A DNA stretch of 33,259 nucleotides from an uncultured Verrucomicrobiota bacterium (GCA_913063525.1 CAJXYV010000012.1:1-33259), one strand, 5' to 3'. Shown: positions 6,901 to 15,614, counted from the stretch's first letter. Numbers and translations are program-made. Notes: generated by a model from the letters alone, not told the origin.

Positions 6901-8892
6901 ATGACTGAAAAACCAAAACTGGTGCGTGATGATCCGTGGCTGGAACCGCACCAAGGCGCGATCGAGCGGCGGATGCGACAATTTGCGGATACTCTTGCGG
7001 AGATCGAGCGAGACGCGGGGACGCTTGCCGCCTACGCCACGGGTCACCAGAAACTCGGGGTTCACTTCGATGCGGCCGCCAGCCGATGGACGGTCCGCGA
7101 GTGGGCACCCGCCGCGAAGGCGCTTTCTTTGGTGGGGGATTTTAATGGCTGGGATCGCGCTGCTCACCCGCTCGCGCCCTCGGACAACGGTGTATGGTCT
7201 TTGGAACTGCCAGCGGATGTTTTGGCCCACGGTCAAAAGGTGAAACTGCACATCGTCGGTGCCGATGGTTCGCAGCGGGACCGCATTCCCGCAAGTATCC
7301 GGCGGGCGCTGCAGGACCCGGCGACGCACGATTTCAGCGGGCAAATCTGGAACCCGCCACAGCCGCACGTTTGGCAACACGAGTTCGACCCCGCCGCGAT
7401 CGGTGCGCCGCGGATCTATGAATCCCACGTCGGGATGGGCGGCGAAGAACTGCGGGTCCACACCTATCGCGAATTTGCCGACACGGTTCTGCCGCGCATC
7501 GCCACCGCCGGCTATAACGCGGTGCAGCTGATGGCGGTGCAGGAGCATCCTTACTATGGTTCGTTCGGCTATCACATTTCGTCGTTTTTTGCGCCCTGCT
7601 CGCGCTTCGGCACGCCCGAAGATTTGAAGTATCTGATCGATACCGCCCACGGGCTGGGCCTGGCGGTGCTGCTGGACGTGGTGCATTCCCACGCCGTCAA
7701 AAACATCGCCGAGGGGCTCAATAACTTTGATGGCTCTGGCCACCAATATTTCCACGACGGTCCGCTAGGCGATCACCCAGCGTGGGATTCAAAATGCTTC
7801 GACTACGGCCGACCGGAGGTGCGTCAGTTCCTGCTTTCCAATGTCCGCTACTGGTTGGAGGAATTCCGCTTCGATGGCTTCCGCTTTGATGGGGTGACGT
7901 CGATGCTCTATCATTCCCGCGGCAACAAGGCATTTGGCAGTTACGACGACTACTTCGGCAGCGATGCGGATGATGCCGCGATTCTCTATCTGAAGCTGGC
8001 CGCCACGCTAATCCAGGAGATCAAGCCGGGGGCCATCGCCATTGCCGAGGACATGTCCGGCATGCCAGGGCTATGCCGACCGATCGAGGATGGCGGACTC
8101 GGATTTTCCTACCGCCTCGCGATGGGGATTCCCGATTATTGGATCAAGCTGCTCAAGCACAGCCGCGACGAAGATTGGGACATTGGCGAGCTGTGGGGCG
8201 TCTTGGCCAACCGCCGCCATGGCGAAGCCACCATCGCCTACGCCGAAAGCCACGATCAGGCACTGGTCGGCGACAAGACGCTGGCCTTCTGGTTGATGGA
8301 CCAAGAGATGTATTGGCACATGGGCATCCATGATCCGCATCCGGCGATCGAGCGCGGGATCGCACTGCACAAGCTGATCCGCCTGACGACGCTGGTGCTG
8401 GGTGGTGAGGCGTGGCTCAATTTCATGGGCAACGAATTCGGCCACCCCGAATGGCTCGATTTCCCGCGCGAAGGCAACGACTGGTCGTACCACTACTGCC
8501 GCCGCCAATGGTCGCTGGTGGATAATCCCGACTTGAAATACGGCTGGCTGGCAGAATTCGACCGGCAGCTGATGGACTTTGCCGAGCGCTTCGATCTCCT
8601 GTCCACACCCCCAGCACAGTTAGTCCACCTCGACCTGGAGCAGAAGCTGCTGATCGCGGAACGGGCGAATTTGATTTTCGTGTTCAACTTCTCCGTGGCC
8701 AACTCGGTCTTTGGCTACCCCATCCACATGCCCAGCCAAGAAACCCGCCGGCTCGTGTTAGATACCGACCACCCCACCACCGGCGGCCACGGGCGTGTGG
8801 ATCACGCCTTGGACTATCCGGTGGCCGAGGACGGGATTATGAAAATTTACAGCCCCTCGCGCAGCGGTCTGGTCTTCGCAAAAATGAGCTGA
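6901..8892 (+). CDS. glgB: 1,4-alpha-glucan branching enzyme, GH13_8 type
   Basis: This 663-aa enzyme makes alpha-1,6 branches in glycogen by moving short alpha-1,4 chains. A CBM48 module (about 55-150, with LVGDFNGWDRAAHPL) precedes the catalytic (beta/alpha)8 barrel. Region I is VLLDVVHSHA (257-265), region II is DGFRFDGVTSM with nucleophile D330, region III is IAIAEDMSG with acid/base E383, and region IV is YAESHDQALVGD with H451/D452. The C-terminal all-beta domain runs from about 560. The sequence around regions II-IV (YAESHDQALVGDKT) resembles the eukaryotic and some bacterial GH13_8 branching enzymes more than the classical E. coli GlgB (GH13_9). The ATG at 6901 fits the family N-terminus. 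The acyltransferase gene starts 4 bp after its stop, which suggests co-transcription. No other glycogen genes are in the window. Confidence 0.95.
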   Translation: MTEKPKLVRDDPWLEPHQGAIERRMRQFADTLAEIERDAGTLAAYATGHQKLGVHFDAAASRWTVREWAPAAKALSLVGDFNGWDRAAHPLAPSDNGVWSLELPADVLAHGQKVKLHIVGADGSQRDRIPASIRRALQDPATHDFSGQIWNPPQPHVWQHEFDPAAIGAPRIYESHVGMGGEELRVHTYREFADTVLPRIATAGYNAVQLMAVQEHPYYGSFGYHISSFFAPCSRFGTPEDLKYLIDTAHGLGLAVLLDVVHSHAVKNIAEGLNNFDGSGHQYFHDGPLGDHPAWDSKCFDYGRPEVRQFLLSNVRYWLEEFRFDGFRFDGVTSMLYHSRGNKAFGSYDDYFGSDADDAAILYLKLAATLIQEIKPGAIAIAEDMSGMPGLCRPIEDGGLGFSYRLAMGIPDYWIKLLKHSRDEDWDIGELWGVLANRRHGEATIAYAESHDQALVGDKTLAFWLMDQEMYWHMGIHDPHPAIERGIALHKLIRLTTLVLGGEAWLNFMGNEFGHPEWLDFPREGNDWSYHYCRRQWSLVDNPDLKYGWLAEFDRQLMDFAERFDLLSTPPAQLVHLDLEQKLLIAERANLIFVFNFSVANSVFGYPIHMPSQETRRLVLDTDHPTTGGHGRVDHALDYPVAEDGIMKIYSPSRSGLVFAKMS

Positions 8893-8896
8893 CCCT

Positions 8897-10036
8897 GTGC
8901 CCCAAACCGCTGCCTGGGCATTGCTCTTGCGGGGTGAGGCATGGCTATGTGAACGTCCTGTCGATTTGGCGACCATTCGAAATACCCAGCTCGACGGCTG
9001 GCGGGCCTTTGCGGTGCTGGGGGTGATGTGGCACCACTGGGCACCCAAGGAGTGGCGCGGGCCCTTGCCCTTCGAGATCGGGCTGTTCTTTTTCCTAACG
9101 CTCACCGGGTTCCTGATCACGCGGATCCTGCTGCGCGAGCGCGCGGTGGGGGAAAACCGTGGCGGAAAGTGGCGAATGTCAGCCTATCTCCAATTCCAAA
9201 AACGGCGAATGATGCGCATTTTGCTGCCCTGTTATGCGGCCATGTTGTTTGCCATCGCCGTCGGGGCATCCGACATCCGCCAGCATGCCTGGATCTACTT
9301 CGCGCATGGGTCGAATTTCCACATGGCCTTCATGCAAGGCTGGCCATCGGGAACGGCGCACTACTGGACCCTGGCGATCCAGATGCAGTTCTACCTGATC
9401 TGGCCTCTCGTCGTTTTCTGCACCCCGCGGCGATGGCTCAGCGGGGTGTTTTTGGCGTGCGTCGTGTTAGCCCCGCTGTCGCGAATGATCTTGGCCCAGA
9501 GCTTCCCGTGGATTCCTCACGGCCAGGCAATCACGGTCACGGCGCTCGACTATTTCGGGGTGGGCGCGCTGCTGGCCCTCGCACTGGAGCGCGGAATGGC
9601 GGTGGGAGATCGCCGGTTGAAACGAGCATCTTGGTTCGCGCTTACCGGCTACGGGGTGCTCTATGTTTTCGGGGAAATGAATCAGCCGCTGGCAGGTTTC
9701 TGCTACCTCCAGCAAACTTTGCTCTCCGTGGCGATGGCGGGGCTGATTTCCTCCACCCTAGCCGGGCTCAGCGGCCCTATTGGGGATTTGTTAGAGCATC
9801 CCGCAGTCCAGCAGACCGGTCGCTTGAGCTACGGCCTCTATCTGTTCCACACCCCCACCCCGCTGTTTCTCGGCAAGATCCTGCCGTGGCTGTGGCTGCC
9901 GTTTTTCAGCGGGCCGTGGCTGATCGTGCGGCTAGCAGTTTACGCCTTCACCTCGTGGGGCCTCGCTTATCTGAGCTGGCGGTATCTTGAGACAAAAAGA
10001 CAATCCCCCGAGCCTTTGACTTTGCCCGACCGCTGA
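8897..10036 (+). CDS. Acyltransferase 3 family membrane O-acyltransferase (OafA/YrhL-like)
   Basis: A 379-aa protein with about ten hydrophobic segments. The N-terminal signature RNTQLDGWRAFAVLGVMWHH (about 32-51), with tandem histidines, and the following FFFLTLTGFLITRILLRER are characteristic of the acyltransferase 3 family (PF01757). Its members transfer acetyl or other acyl groups from CoA to extracytoplasmic glycans, lipids or antibiotics. A late RLSYGLYLFHTP segment also matches. The GTG at 8897 is the furthest upstream start compatible with the 4-bp gap after glgB; a TTG nearer residue 23 is possible. There is no SGNH domain. The target glycan is unknown. The gene converges with the Minf_1886-family gene, with only 5 bp between stops. 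Confidence 0.85.
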   Translation: MPQTAAWALLLRGEAWLCERPVDLATIRNTQLDGWRAFAVLGVMWHHWAPKEWRGPLPFEIGLFFFLTLTGFLITRILLRERAVGENRGGKWRMSAYLQFQKRRMMRILLPCYAAMLFAIAVGASDIRQHAWIYFAHGSNFHMAFMQGWPSGTAHYWTLAIQMQFYLIWPLVVFCTPRRWLSGVFLACVVLAPLSRMILAQSFPWIPHGQAITVTALDYFGVGALLALALERGMAVGDRRLKRASWFALTGYGVLYVFGEMNQPLAGFCYLQQTLLSVAMAGLISSTLAGLSGPIGDLLEHPAVQQTGRLSYGLYLFHTPTPLFLGKILPWLWLPFFSGPWLIVRLAVYAFTSWGLAYLSWRYLETKRQSPEPLTLPDR

Positions 10037-10041
10037 GTCTT

Positions 10042-10476
10042 TCAGGAAGTCGCCCGTTTCGCGCGAAAAACTTTCGCGGGCGCGGCTGCTCGACGCAGCG
10101 GCAGAAATGGTGCGATCAGCGAAGCCTCGAAATCGAACACTTCGGAGAAATCTTCGGGCTTGTCCGAGTCTTGTTTGCCGAAAACCTGCTCTTCGATCAG
10201 GTGGAACACCATGTCGCCGAGGTCCTGGCATTTGCGCACGCCCCACTCGTCCATCAGCGTCGACGCCATCGGCCCGAATTGCTCCAGCGCAAAATCGCGG
10301 CAACCCGCGACCAACTCCGGACCGCTGACGTGGCGCGCTTGACCACCATTGGATTCGGCAATGCGCTTGAGCGTGAAATCCAAAGCGTCCTTGAGGAAAA
10401 AATACGCGTGTGGATCAAACCTCTTGTCGCGCTTCAGGATCGAGACGACGGATTGTTCGAATTGTTTTGCCTGCAT
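10042..10476 (-). CDS. Minf_1886 family protein
   Basis: A 144-aa soluble protein when started at the ATG at 10476 (MQAKQFEQSVVSILKRDKRF). The elements match the small Minf_1886 family known to me from Verrucomicrobia and Planctomycetes: an N-terminal helix, DPHAYFFLKDALDFTLKR (about 21-38), a HVSGPELVAGCRDFALEQFG core (about 49-68), then DEWGVRKCQDLGDMVFHLIE (about 76-95) and a DSKPEDF-like DSDKPEDFSEVFDFEASL end. Function is unknown. An in-frame TTG at 10560 would overlap the upstream gene by 32 nt and adds a lysine/arginine-rich extension without family match. It is downstream of the pRiA4b-like gene on the same strand. It is a useful taxonomic marker for the window. Confidence 0.8.
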   Translation of the reverse strand: MQAKQFEQSVVSILKRDKRFDPHAYFFLKDALDFTLKRIAESNGGQARHVSGPELVAGCRDFALEQFGPMASTLMDEWGVRKCQDLGDMVFHLIEEQVFGKQDSDKPEDFSEVFDFEASLIAPFLPLRRAAAPAKVFRAKRATS

Positions 10477-10528
10477 CTGAGTCAGAATATGTCGCGTAAG
10501 CAGGGTTCTGTCAAAGCGCTTGAGAAGT

Positions 10529-11083
10529 TCATCGTCTCTTGACTGCTTTTTTCTGTTCAAAGCTTACCAGCTTCGGGTCGAACGCCTCGGGATCGTAGCC
10601 GGGATGAGCCCATTCGATTTCGCCGTGAAGCGCCTGCATGTATTGGAAAGTCCCGCCGAAGTCCTCGGGTGGGCAGGCGCGCGCGCCTTCCAGCACTTCC
10701 GGACCACCCTCTCCAACAATCTTCTTCTCAAAGACGATTTCGTGGATCCATTCGTCCGCGAAATCGTAGCGATAGAGAATGCGGATCGGCAATTTCCGGC
10801 GACCGAGAAATTCGGCCACGGTGAGCACCGCCTCGTCCTGGAATTCACCAGCCGTTTGGTCTTCCAGGCCGATGGGGCCGATGACATCCACCAGACGCTT
10901 GCCCTTGCCGTGGCGAAATTCGTGCGGGCTCTTGTTGTCCCAGCCCATCACCGACTGCACCGCGTCGCTGAACTGAACGAAGGTGATGTCAGTGGAAATC
11001 GAAAAACGCCGCCAGATCTGCGGCTGGATCCCGTAAATAAACACCTTCACCACCACGCGGTTTTCATCTTTCGCTTTCGCCAT
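10529..11083 (-). CDS. Plasmid pRiA4b ORF-3-like family protein
   Basis: The 184-aa product shows the family features: VVVKVFIYGIQPQIWRRFSI near the N-terminus (about 10-29), FVQFSDAVQSVMGWDNKSPHEF (about 35-56), a central RILYRYDFADEWIHEI motif (about 101-116) and GARACPPEDFGG followed by a Tyr/Phe-containing helix and a HPGYDPEAFDP motif. The fold is related to a plasmid/IS1096-associated family, but most chromosomal copies are of unknown role and need not be mobile. The start ATG at 11083 is clear. The Minf_1886 gene begins 52 bp downstream of its stop, so the two may share a transcript. The final residues FEQKKAVKRR are basic. Confidence 0.85.
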   Translation of the reverse strand: MAKAKDENRVVVKVFIYGIQPQIWRRFSISTDITFVQFSDAVQSVMGWDNKSPHEFRHGKGKRLVDVIGPIGLEDQTAGEFQDEAVLTVAEFLGRRKLPIRILYRYDFADEWIHEIVFEKKIVGEGGPEVLEGARACPPEDFGGTFQYMQALHGEIEWAHPGYDPEAFDPKLVSFEQKKAVKRR

Positions 11084-11194
11084 GCCGCGAGCTTGTGCCC
11101 GCTGCCCGGCAAAAAATCAATCGCAATTCGAAGTTCCCCGACCCGTAAGACCGGATCAATCCGGGACTACTTGCCAAGAGCATGCCTTCCCTCG

Positions 11195-11238
11195 CTTGCC
11201 CCACCTCTTCATCCCAGCCCAACACGCGCTGGGGCAAG
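11195..11238. repeat. Inverted repeat CTTGCCCCA / TGGGGCAAG upstream of the amidase
   Basis: Perfect 9-bp arms lie at 11195-11203 and 11230-11238 with a 26-nt spacer. A further partial copy (ACTTGCC) lies near 11169-11175. They sit in the 230-bp gap between the divergent pRiA4b-like gene and the amidase gene, so an operator is possible, but no regulator is recognisable. Confidence 0.35.
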
Positions 11239-11263
11239 TAACAACAGGGGCCTTTCCGCCGAA

Positions 11264-11278
11264 CAAATCCGTTTGTCA
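11264..11278 (+). repeat. 15-bp direct repeat, copy 1 (CAAATCCGTTTGTCA)
   Basis: This 15-mer recurs exactly at 11337-11351, 73 bp downstream. Copy 1 is in the intergenic gap, and copy 2 is inside the assigned 5' end of the amidase gene. Confidence 0.75.
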
Positions 11279-11296
11279 TTCAGTCGCCCCTCGATA

Positions 11297-11313
11297 GGGT
11301 TTCCCCGAAACCC
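11297..11313 (+). promoter_or_regulatory. 7-bp hairpin directly abutting the amidase start
   Basis: GGGTTTC-CCC-GAAACCC forms a perfect stem-loop whose last base is immediately before the GTG at 11314. It occupies the place where a Shine-Dalgarno would be, so it either limits initiation at this GTG or indicates that the true start differs. Confidence 0.4.
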
Positions 11314-12372
11314 GTGCTGATTGATCTTTCATTCCTCAAATCCGTTTGTCACCCCGTAACTAGGCGGCTAGCCTGTGGTGTGTTGCCGCTCGTTTTTGCG
11401 ATGACGACGGCTCTCGCTCATGCCGCCGCTCCTGCCTCGGGCTGGGAGCTCACCAAAATCGATGGTCGCGACTACATCTCCATCGGCGGCATCAAGCGTT
11501 TTTATAACTTCGATAAAGTTACGCGCTTGGGTGATTCCGTGGTTCTCCAGAATGCCAAAGTCCAAATGTCGCTCAAAGTCGGAGGCAACGAATGCCTGAT
11601 GAACGACGTGAAATTCATCTTCAGCCACCCCATCGCCACCGTCGGCGAAAAAGTTTATGTTTCCCGCGTGGATTTTTCGAAATTGATCGATCCCGTGCTG
11701 CGCCCGACTTTCATCCAGAACGCTGGCGACTTCAACACGGTGGTGCTAGATCCCGGCCACGGCGGCAAAGACCCCGGAGCGACCAATCCCTTCGGCACCG
11801 AGGCCAACTACAACGTCAACGTCGCCGATCGGGTCAAAACTCAGTTAGAATCCAAAGGTTTCAAGGTCGTGATGACCCGCGACAGCAATCTCTACCTGTC
11901 ACTCCAGCAGCGCGTCGATTTTGCCAACTCAGTCAAGGGAAACGCGATTTACGTCAGCATCCACTTCAATTCGGGCAACAGCACCGCGCGCGGCATCGAG
12001 ACCTTCACCCTGTCGCCGCCGGGCATTCCAAACTACGAACACGTCTTCAAAGAAGCCGACCTGACCTCCCGCGCTGGCAATGAGCACGACTCCGCCAACA
12101 TCGCACTCGCCACCTCCGTCCATGGCTCGATCCTCCGTCGGCTCGGCCAAAACACCCTCGATCGCGGCATCAAGCGCGCCCGCTTCAGCGTGCTTTCCGG
12201 CGTGCGCCACCCAGCGATTCTGCTCGAAGGCGGCTTCATGAGCCACCCGAACGAGGCCCGCCTGATCGAAAACCCCTCCTATCAAGCCGCCATTGCCAAC
12301 GGCATTGTCGATGCCATCGGCAAATACCGTTTTGCAGTAGGTCGCACCCCCGTTGCCGCCAACCAGAACTGA
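11314..12372 (+). CDS. N-acetylmuramoyl-L-alanine amidase (Amidase_3), exported
   Basis: This enzyme cleaves the amide bond between MurNAc and the stem peptide of peptidoglycan in the periplasm. The 352-aa product has a signal peptide with RR before a hydrophobic core (RRLACGVLPLVFAMTTALAHA, about 17-37). An N-terminal region (about 45-130) resembles a copper-amine-oxidase-N/AMIN-like beta domain. The Amidase_3 domain (141-340) holds the zinc ligands H149 (DPGHGG), E163 and H217 (SIHFN), and the catalytic E305 (ILLEGGF). The GTG at 11314 is the only start that keeps the arginines of the signal peptide, though a hairpin abuts it. A 15-bp repeat copy lies within codons 8-13. The gene converges with lpxD. 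Confidence 0.92.
   Translation: MLIDLSFLKSVCHPVTRRLACGVLPLVFAMTTALAHAAAPASGWELTKIDGRDYISIGGIKRFYNFDKVTRLGDSVVLQNAKVQMSLKVGGNECLMNDVKFIFSHPIATVGEKVYVSRVDFSKLIDPVLRPTFIQNAGDFNTVVLDPGHGGKDPGATNPFGTEANYNVNVADRVKTQLESKGFKVVMTRDSNLYLSLQQRVDFANSVKGNAIYVSIHFNSGNSTARGIETFTLSPPGIPNYEHVFKEADLTSRAGNEHDSANIALATSVHGSILRRLGQNTLDRGIKRARFSVLSGVRHPAILLEGGFMSHPNEARLIENPSYQAAIANGIVDAIGKYRFAVGRTPVAANQN
11337..11351 (+). repeat. 15-bp direct repeat, copy 2 (CAAATCCGTTTGTCA)
   Basis: Exact copy of 11264-11278, located within the first codons of the amidase gene as assigned. Confidence 0.75.
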
Positions 12373-12406
12373 GGTCGTTATCCTTTAAAGAATCTCCGCG
12401 ACCTCA
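12370..12406. terminator. Possible weak terminator between amidase and lpxD
   Basis: TGAGGTCG (12370-12377) and CGACCTCA (12399-12406) can pair as 8 bp around a 21-nt loop between two convergent genes. There is no clear T-run, so intrinsic termination is uncertain. Confidence 0.3.
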
Positions 12407-12424
12407 CTCCTTCCACGTTTCGCT

Positions 12425-13471
12425 TTATTCCGCGCTCCCCTGACTCTGCAGCGCGGCTTCCAGCGCTTTCACCCGCTCGATGAGCTTGGGCAGGCGACGG
12501 ACGAGGACTTGGAGTTTCATGTCTTCGCGCATCGGCAGGGCGGGTTTGCCTGCGTAGACTTCGCCACCGGGGAGGTTGGTGGTGACTGCGGTGCGGGCGC
12601 TGAGCACGGCTTTGTCGCCAATGCTGACGTGTCCGCCGATCCCGACTTGGCCCGCCGAGGTGACGTAATCGCCCAGATGGGAGCTGCCCGAGATGCCGGT
12701 CTGGGAGATGATCAGGCAGTGTTTGCCGATGACGACGTTGTGGCCGATTTGGACCAGGTTGTCGATTTTCGAGCCTTCGCCGATCTGGGTTTTGCCAAAA
12801 CGCGCGCGATCGATGGTGGTGTTGGCCCCGATTTCGACGTCATTGGCGATTTCGACGATCCCGACTTGGTCGATTTTGACGTGGCGTCCTTGGGAAAATT
12901 CATAGCCGTAGCCATCGGAGCCGATGACTGCCCCGGGCTGGAGGATGACGCGGTCGCCCAAAACACAGCGTTCGCGCACGGTGACGTTGGCGAGAATGCG
13001 GCAGTCTTGGCCGATGACGGCGTCGTCGTAAATGACACTGTTGGGGCCGATGTCGGAGCCATCGCCGATGTTCACGCCAGCCATGACCACCGCTCCCGCG
13101 TGGATGCAGACTTTGGTGGGATCGAGAACCGCCGTGGGATCGACAAAGGCGCGTGGATGGATGCCGGGGGTGAACTTTTTCACCGCTGCTGCAAAATGGC
13201 GCACCACCACCGCAAAGGCCAGCGAGGGATTGTCCACCGCCACCAGCGCACAAGCTGCGGGACCATCCGTCACCCCGCGCGGGACGATGACCGCCGCAGC
13301 TTGGGTTTTCAGGAACTGGCCGTGGTATTTTTCATTGCCGAGAAAACTGACATCCTGCGGACCCGCCGCATCCAGCGCAGCCATCCCCGCCAGAGACAAG
13401 TCGAGCCCGCCCCGGACGATGTCACCATCGACCCAACGGGCGAGCTCGGAAAGCGTGAGGGCAAAAGCCAA
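12425..13471 (-). CDS. lpxD: UDP-3-O-(3-hydroxyacyl)glucosamine N-acyltransferase LpxD
   Basis: LpxD adds the N-linked 3-hydroxyacyl chain in lipid A synthesis. The 348-aa protein has the uridine-binding N-terminal domain (about 5-95, with DVSFLGNEKY), then a left-handed beta-helix of hexapeptide repeats (about 100-300) including GSDGYGYEF (184-192). Catalytic H244 sits in QIGHNVVIG, and the C-terminal helix runs from about 310. The start is a TTG at 13471; no ATG or GTG gives the family N-terminus, and the upstream codons hold no other start. The skp stop is 25 bp upstream, so skp-lpxD form an operon, a common order in Gram-negative genomes. bamA, often the next gene in such clusters, is absent here. 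Confidence 0.95.
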   Translation of the reverse strand: MAFALTLSELARWVDGDIVRGGLDLSLAGMAALDAAGPQDVSFLGNEKYHGQFLKTQAAAVIVPRGVTDGPAACALVAVDNPSLAFAVVVRHFAAAVKKFTPGIHPRAFVDPTAVLDPTKVCIHAGAVVMAGVNIGDGSDIGPNSVIYDDAVIGQDCRILANVTVRERCVLGDRVILQPGAVIGSDGYGYEFSQGRHVKIDQVGIVEIANDVEIGANTTIDRARFGKTQIGEGSKIDNLVQIGHNVVIGKHCLIISQTGISGSSHLGDYVTSAGQVGIGGHVSIGDKAVLSARTAVTTNLPGGEVYAGKPALPMREDMKLQVLVRRLPKLIERVKALEAALQSQGSAE

Positions 13472-13496
13472 CTCGGGGAAAAAGCCAGGGGTGGAA

Positions 13497-14144
13497 TTAC
13501 TCGTTGCCCGCAGGAGCAGCGCTCGGAAGCTCGGGCTTCACATCGCCTTCAGCAGGCAGCGAACCGGCGGGAGCGTCCTTGTTGAGCGTCTTCAAGAGGC
13601 CCGAGGTGATGTCGGTGGCGTCCTTGGTGTAGAGCAGGAACGGGACTTGGGAAGTGCTGAGGCCAGACTTGTCGAAGACGTAGTCGAAGTTTTCTACTTT
13701 GGCTTTTTCTTCCACGAGTTTGCGGATTTCTTCAAGAATGCCCTTCATGCGTTGGACCATTTTCTCGTTGAGAGCTTGGTTGCGGCGTTGCAGGAACTCG
13801 CGGCGCTCGCGGTCAAGGGCGATGCCCTCTTGCTGCTGCGTCTGCCAGTCCTTGAAGAGCGTTTGCTTCTTGGAATCGTTGATCGCCGGGTCTTCGAGCT
13901 GCTTGCGGAGCTTGCCGAGGGTGTCTTCCAGCTCGCGGATGCGGGCGAGACGCTCGTTGTTATCCTTCTGGATGCGGGCGCGCTCGACGTTGATTTGCTT
14001 TTGCGCCTCGTTGGTGCGGTAGTATTGCTTGAAAAGCTCCTGCATATCCACCGTGGCGATGTGGAGTTTACCATCTTGAGCGACGGCCATGGTGACGAGC
14101 GAAGCCGCAAAGGCGACGATGAAGAGACGGCGAATGAGGGTCAT
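13497..14144 (-). CDS. skp: Periplasmic chaperone Skp/OmpH family
   Basis: A 215-aa exported protein with a signal peptide (about 1-22, RRLFIVAFAASLVTMAVA) and the start KLHIATVDMQELFKQYYRT typical of OmpH/Skp. The centre (about 45-150) is a long, highly charged alpha-hairpin with coiled-coil character, and the end of the domain shows YVFDKSGLS...VPFLLYTKDATDIT. Skp binds unfolded outer-membrane proteins in the periplasm. The C-terminal tail, rich in Pro/Ala/Glu, extends beyond the usual end (Skp is about 160 aa). lpxD follows downstream. The gene diverges from the helical-repeat gene pair across about 200 bp. Confidence 0.9.
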   Translation of the reverse strand: MTLIRRLFIVAFAASLVTMAVAQDGKLHIATVDMQELFKQYYRTNEAQKQINVERARIQKDNNERLARIRELEDTLGKLRKQLEDPAINDSKKQTLFKDWQTQQQEGIALDRERREFLQRRNQALNEKMVQRMKGILEEIRKLVEEKAKVENFDYVFDKSGLSTSQVPFLLYTKDATDITSGLLKTLNKDAPAGSLPAEGDVKPELPSAAPAGNE

Positions 14145-14305
14145 TGGATGAATCAGTTAGGGTTCCTGCGTGCGGATTACGATCCACATCATGTACAGAA
14201 ATCCCCCCGCGTCAACGCTCATCCCGCCTGATTTGCACAGCCGCCAAATCCCAGTCCAGCATCACCTGCCGCGCCGCTTCACGATCCAGGCTGACAAGAT
14301 GGCGA

Positions 14306-14334
14306 TTGACGCGAGGCACGGAATTTCTGATACA
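14306..14334 (+). promoter_or_regulatory. Possible sigma70-like promoter for the helical-repeat gene pair
   Basis: TTGACG (14306-14311) and GATACA (14329-14334) are 17 bp apart, with a predicted start near 14341, almost on the assigned TTG start codon at 14342. The -10 match is weak. Confidence 0.3.
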
Positions 14335-14341
14335 TCGACAA

Positions 14342-15598
14342 TTGAAACCCACCTTATTCATCCCGCCCGCGATTGCGTTGGTGGCCGTTGGCGGCTGGCT
14401 CGCCAACCAGCACCAGTCGATCGAATCCTTGGAACAGGAAAGCACCTTGATGCGCCAGCGCATCGCGGCCATTCACGCCGCAGGCAGTGGTCCCGATACC
14501 GCGAAAGGGACTTCGGGAAAAGGCGCCAAGGACAAGTCGCGGCTGGACTGGAAAAAGCTCGGGCAGCAATTTGCCGACAGGCAACGAGGTGGCGGCATGG
14601 GCGACATGCGTTCGCTGATCCGCCTACAACAACAGGTGCAGGCGATGTCGAAGGAGGAACTGGTGGCTGCGTTGGATGAAATCGCGGGGCTCGACCTGAC
14701 CGCAGAGGCACGCCAGATGTTGGAGTCCACACTGTTCGGGCGACTGATCGAAAAAGACCCCGAGTTCGCGCTGACCCGCTTCAGCGATCGCCTTCAGAAT
14801 TCGCCGAATTCGTTTGGCATGGTAACGTGGCAGCTCAGCCAGGCGTTTCAGAAATGGGCCGACAAGGATTTGGGCAAGGCCACGGCGTGGTTCGACCAGC
14901 AAATCGCCGCAGGCACCTTCGACAGCAAGGCGCTCGACGGTAAAAGTCAGTCGCGCCGTCAATTTGAGGGGCAACTGATCGGCATGCTCCTCGGCAAGGA
15001 TCCCACGGCCGCCGCCAGTCGAATGGCGGGACTGCCCGAAGACCAGCGCGGAGATCTGGCGCGAGACCTGTCCAATTCGGTCAAAGAGGCCGACCAGCGG
15101 GCTTTTGCAGATCTGGTCCGCGGCCAAGTGCCTGCCAAAGAACAGGCGCAAGCACTCGCCCAGCAAGCTTCAAACATGGTGAGGAATGACGGCTATTCCA
15201 AAGTGGACGAATATCTCAAGCGCATCGACGCCACCCCCGAGGAACGGACCGCCTGTGTCGAAAGAGCGGTGGAATCGAAGTTTCAAAGCAATCAAAAGAA
15301 AGCCACCCGCGAAGATTTCGATGCGATGCGGACCTGGGTCAGCGCTCAAGCCCCGGAATCGTTGGGCAAAACGACAGGCAACGCTCTCGCCAACGCGATG
15401 CTGGCAAATCAAAAAATGAATTTTGCCGAGGCGGCAGATCTCGCGGTCCAATACAACACCGCGACCGGCAACGACGAGGTGCTGGGCACCTTCTTGGAAA
15501 GTTGGGCGGCAAGCGAAAACAAAGAGCAGGCCCGTGCACTCGCCGAACAAATCGTCGATGACCAGCGGCGCGCAAAAATCCTCAAGCAACTCCAATAA
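14342..15598 (+). CDS. Anchored alpha-helical repeat protein A (unknown function)
   Basis: I do not recognise a named family. From the TTG at 14342 the product is 418 aa: a single N-terminal hydrophobic segment (about 5-20, LFIPPAIALVAVGGW) that could be a signal anchor, a short heptad-like stretch (QSIESLEQESTLMRQRI), a Gly/Lys linker, then an all-helical region with loose repeats. These include WADKDLGKATAWFDQQIAAG, GKDPTAAASRMAGLP and similar [KD]DP-x-AA-x-x-W-x-x-x-LP patterns. Such repeats recur in many uncharacterised Verrucomicrobia proteins. An open frame extends upstream to 14144 but overlaps the skp start and has shadow-like composition. The next gene, 17 bp downstream, encodes a relative with the same architecture. 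The start is uncertain. Confidence 0.65.
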   Translation: MKPTLFIPPAIALVAVGGWLANQHQSIESLEQESTLMRQRIAAIHAAGSGPDTAKGTSGKGAKDKSRLDWKKLGQQFADRQRGGGMGDMRSLIRLQQQVQAMSKEELVAALDEIAGLDLTAEARQMLESTLFGRLIEKDPEFALTRFSDRLQNSPNSFGMVTWQLSQAFQKWADKDLGKATAWFDQQIAAGTFDSKALDGKSQSRRQFEGQLIGMLLGKDPTAAASRMAGLPEDQRGDLARDLSNSVKEADQRAFADLVRGQVPAKEQAQALAQQASNMVRNDGYSKVDEYLKRIDATPEERTACVERAVESKFQSNQKKATREDFDAMRTWVSAQAPESLGKTTGNALANAMLANQKMNFAEAADLAVQYNTATGNDEVLGTFLESWAASENKEQARALAEQIVDDQRRAKILKQLQ

Positions 15599-15614
15599 CC
15601 TTCTCCGCAGTTTC

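Noticed and set aside
10529..11083. Mobile element remnant, from the pRiA4b/IS1096 family name
   Set aside because: No transposase, inverted repeats or target duplications are nearby, and the family is common as a chromosomal gene.
12509..13585. Long + strand open frame of 358 codons opposite lpxD and skp
   Set aside because: It is antisense to two clearly conserved genes, is rich in Asp/Gly/Ala as expected of a GC-rich shadow frame, and shows no family motif.
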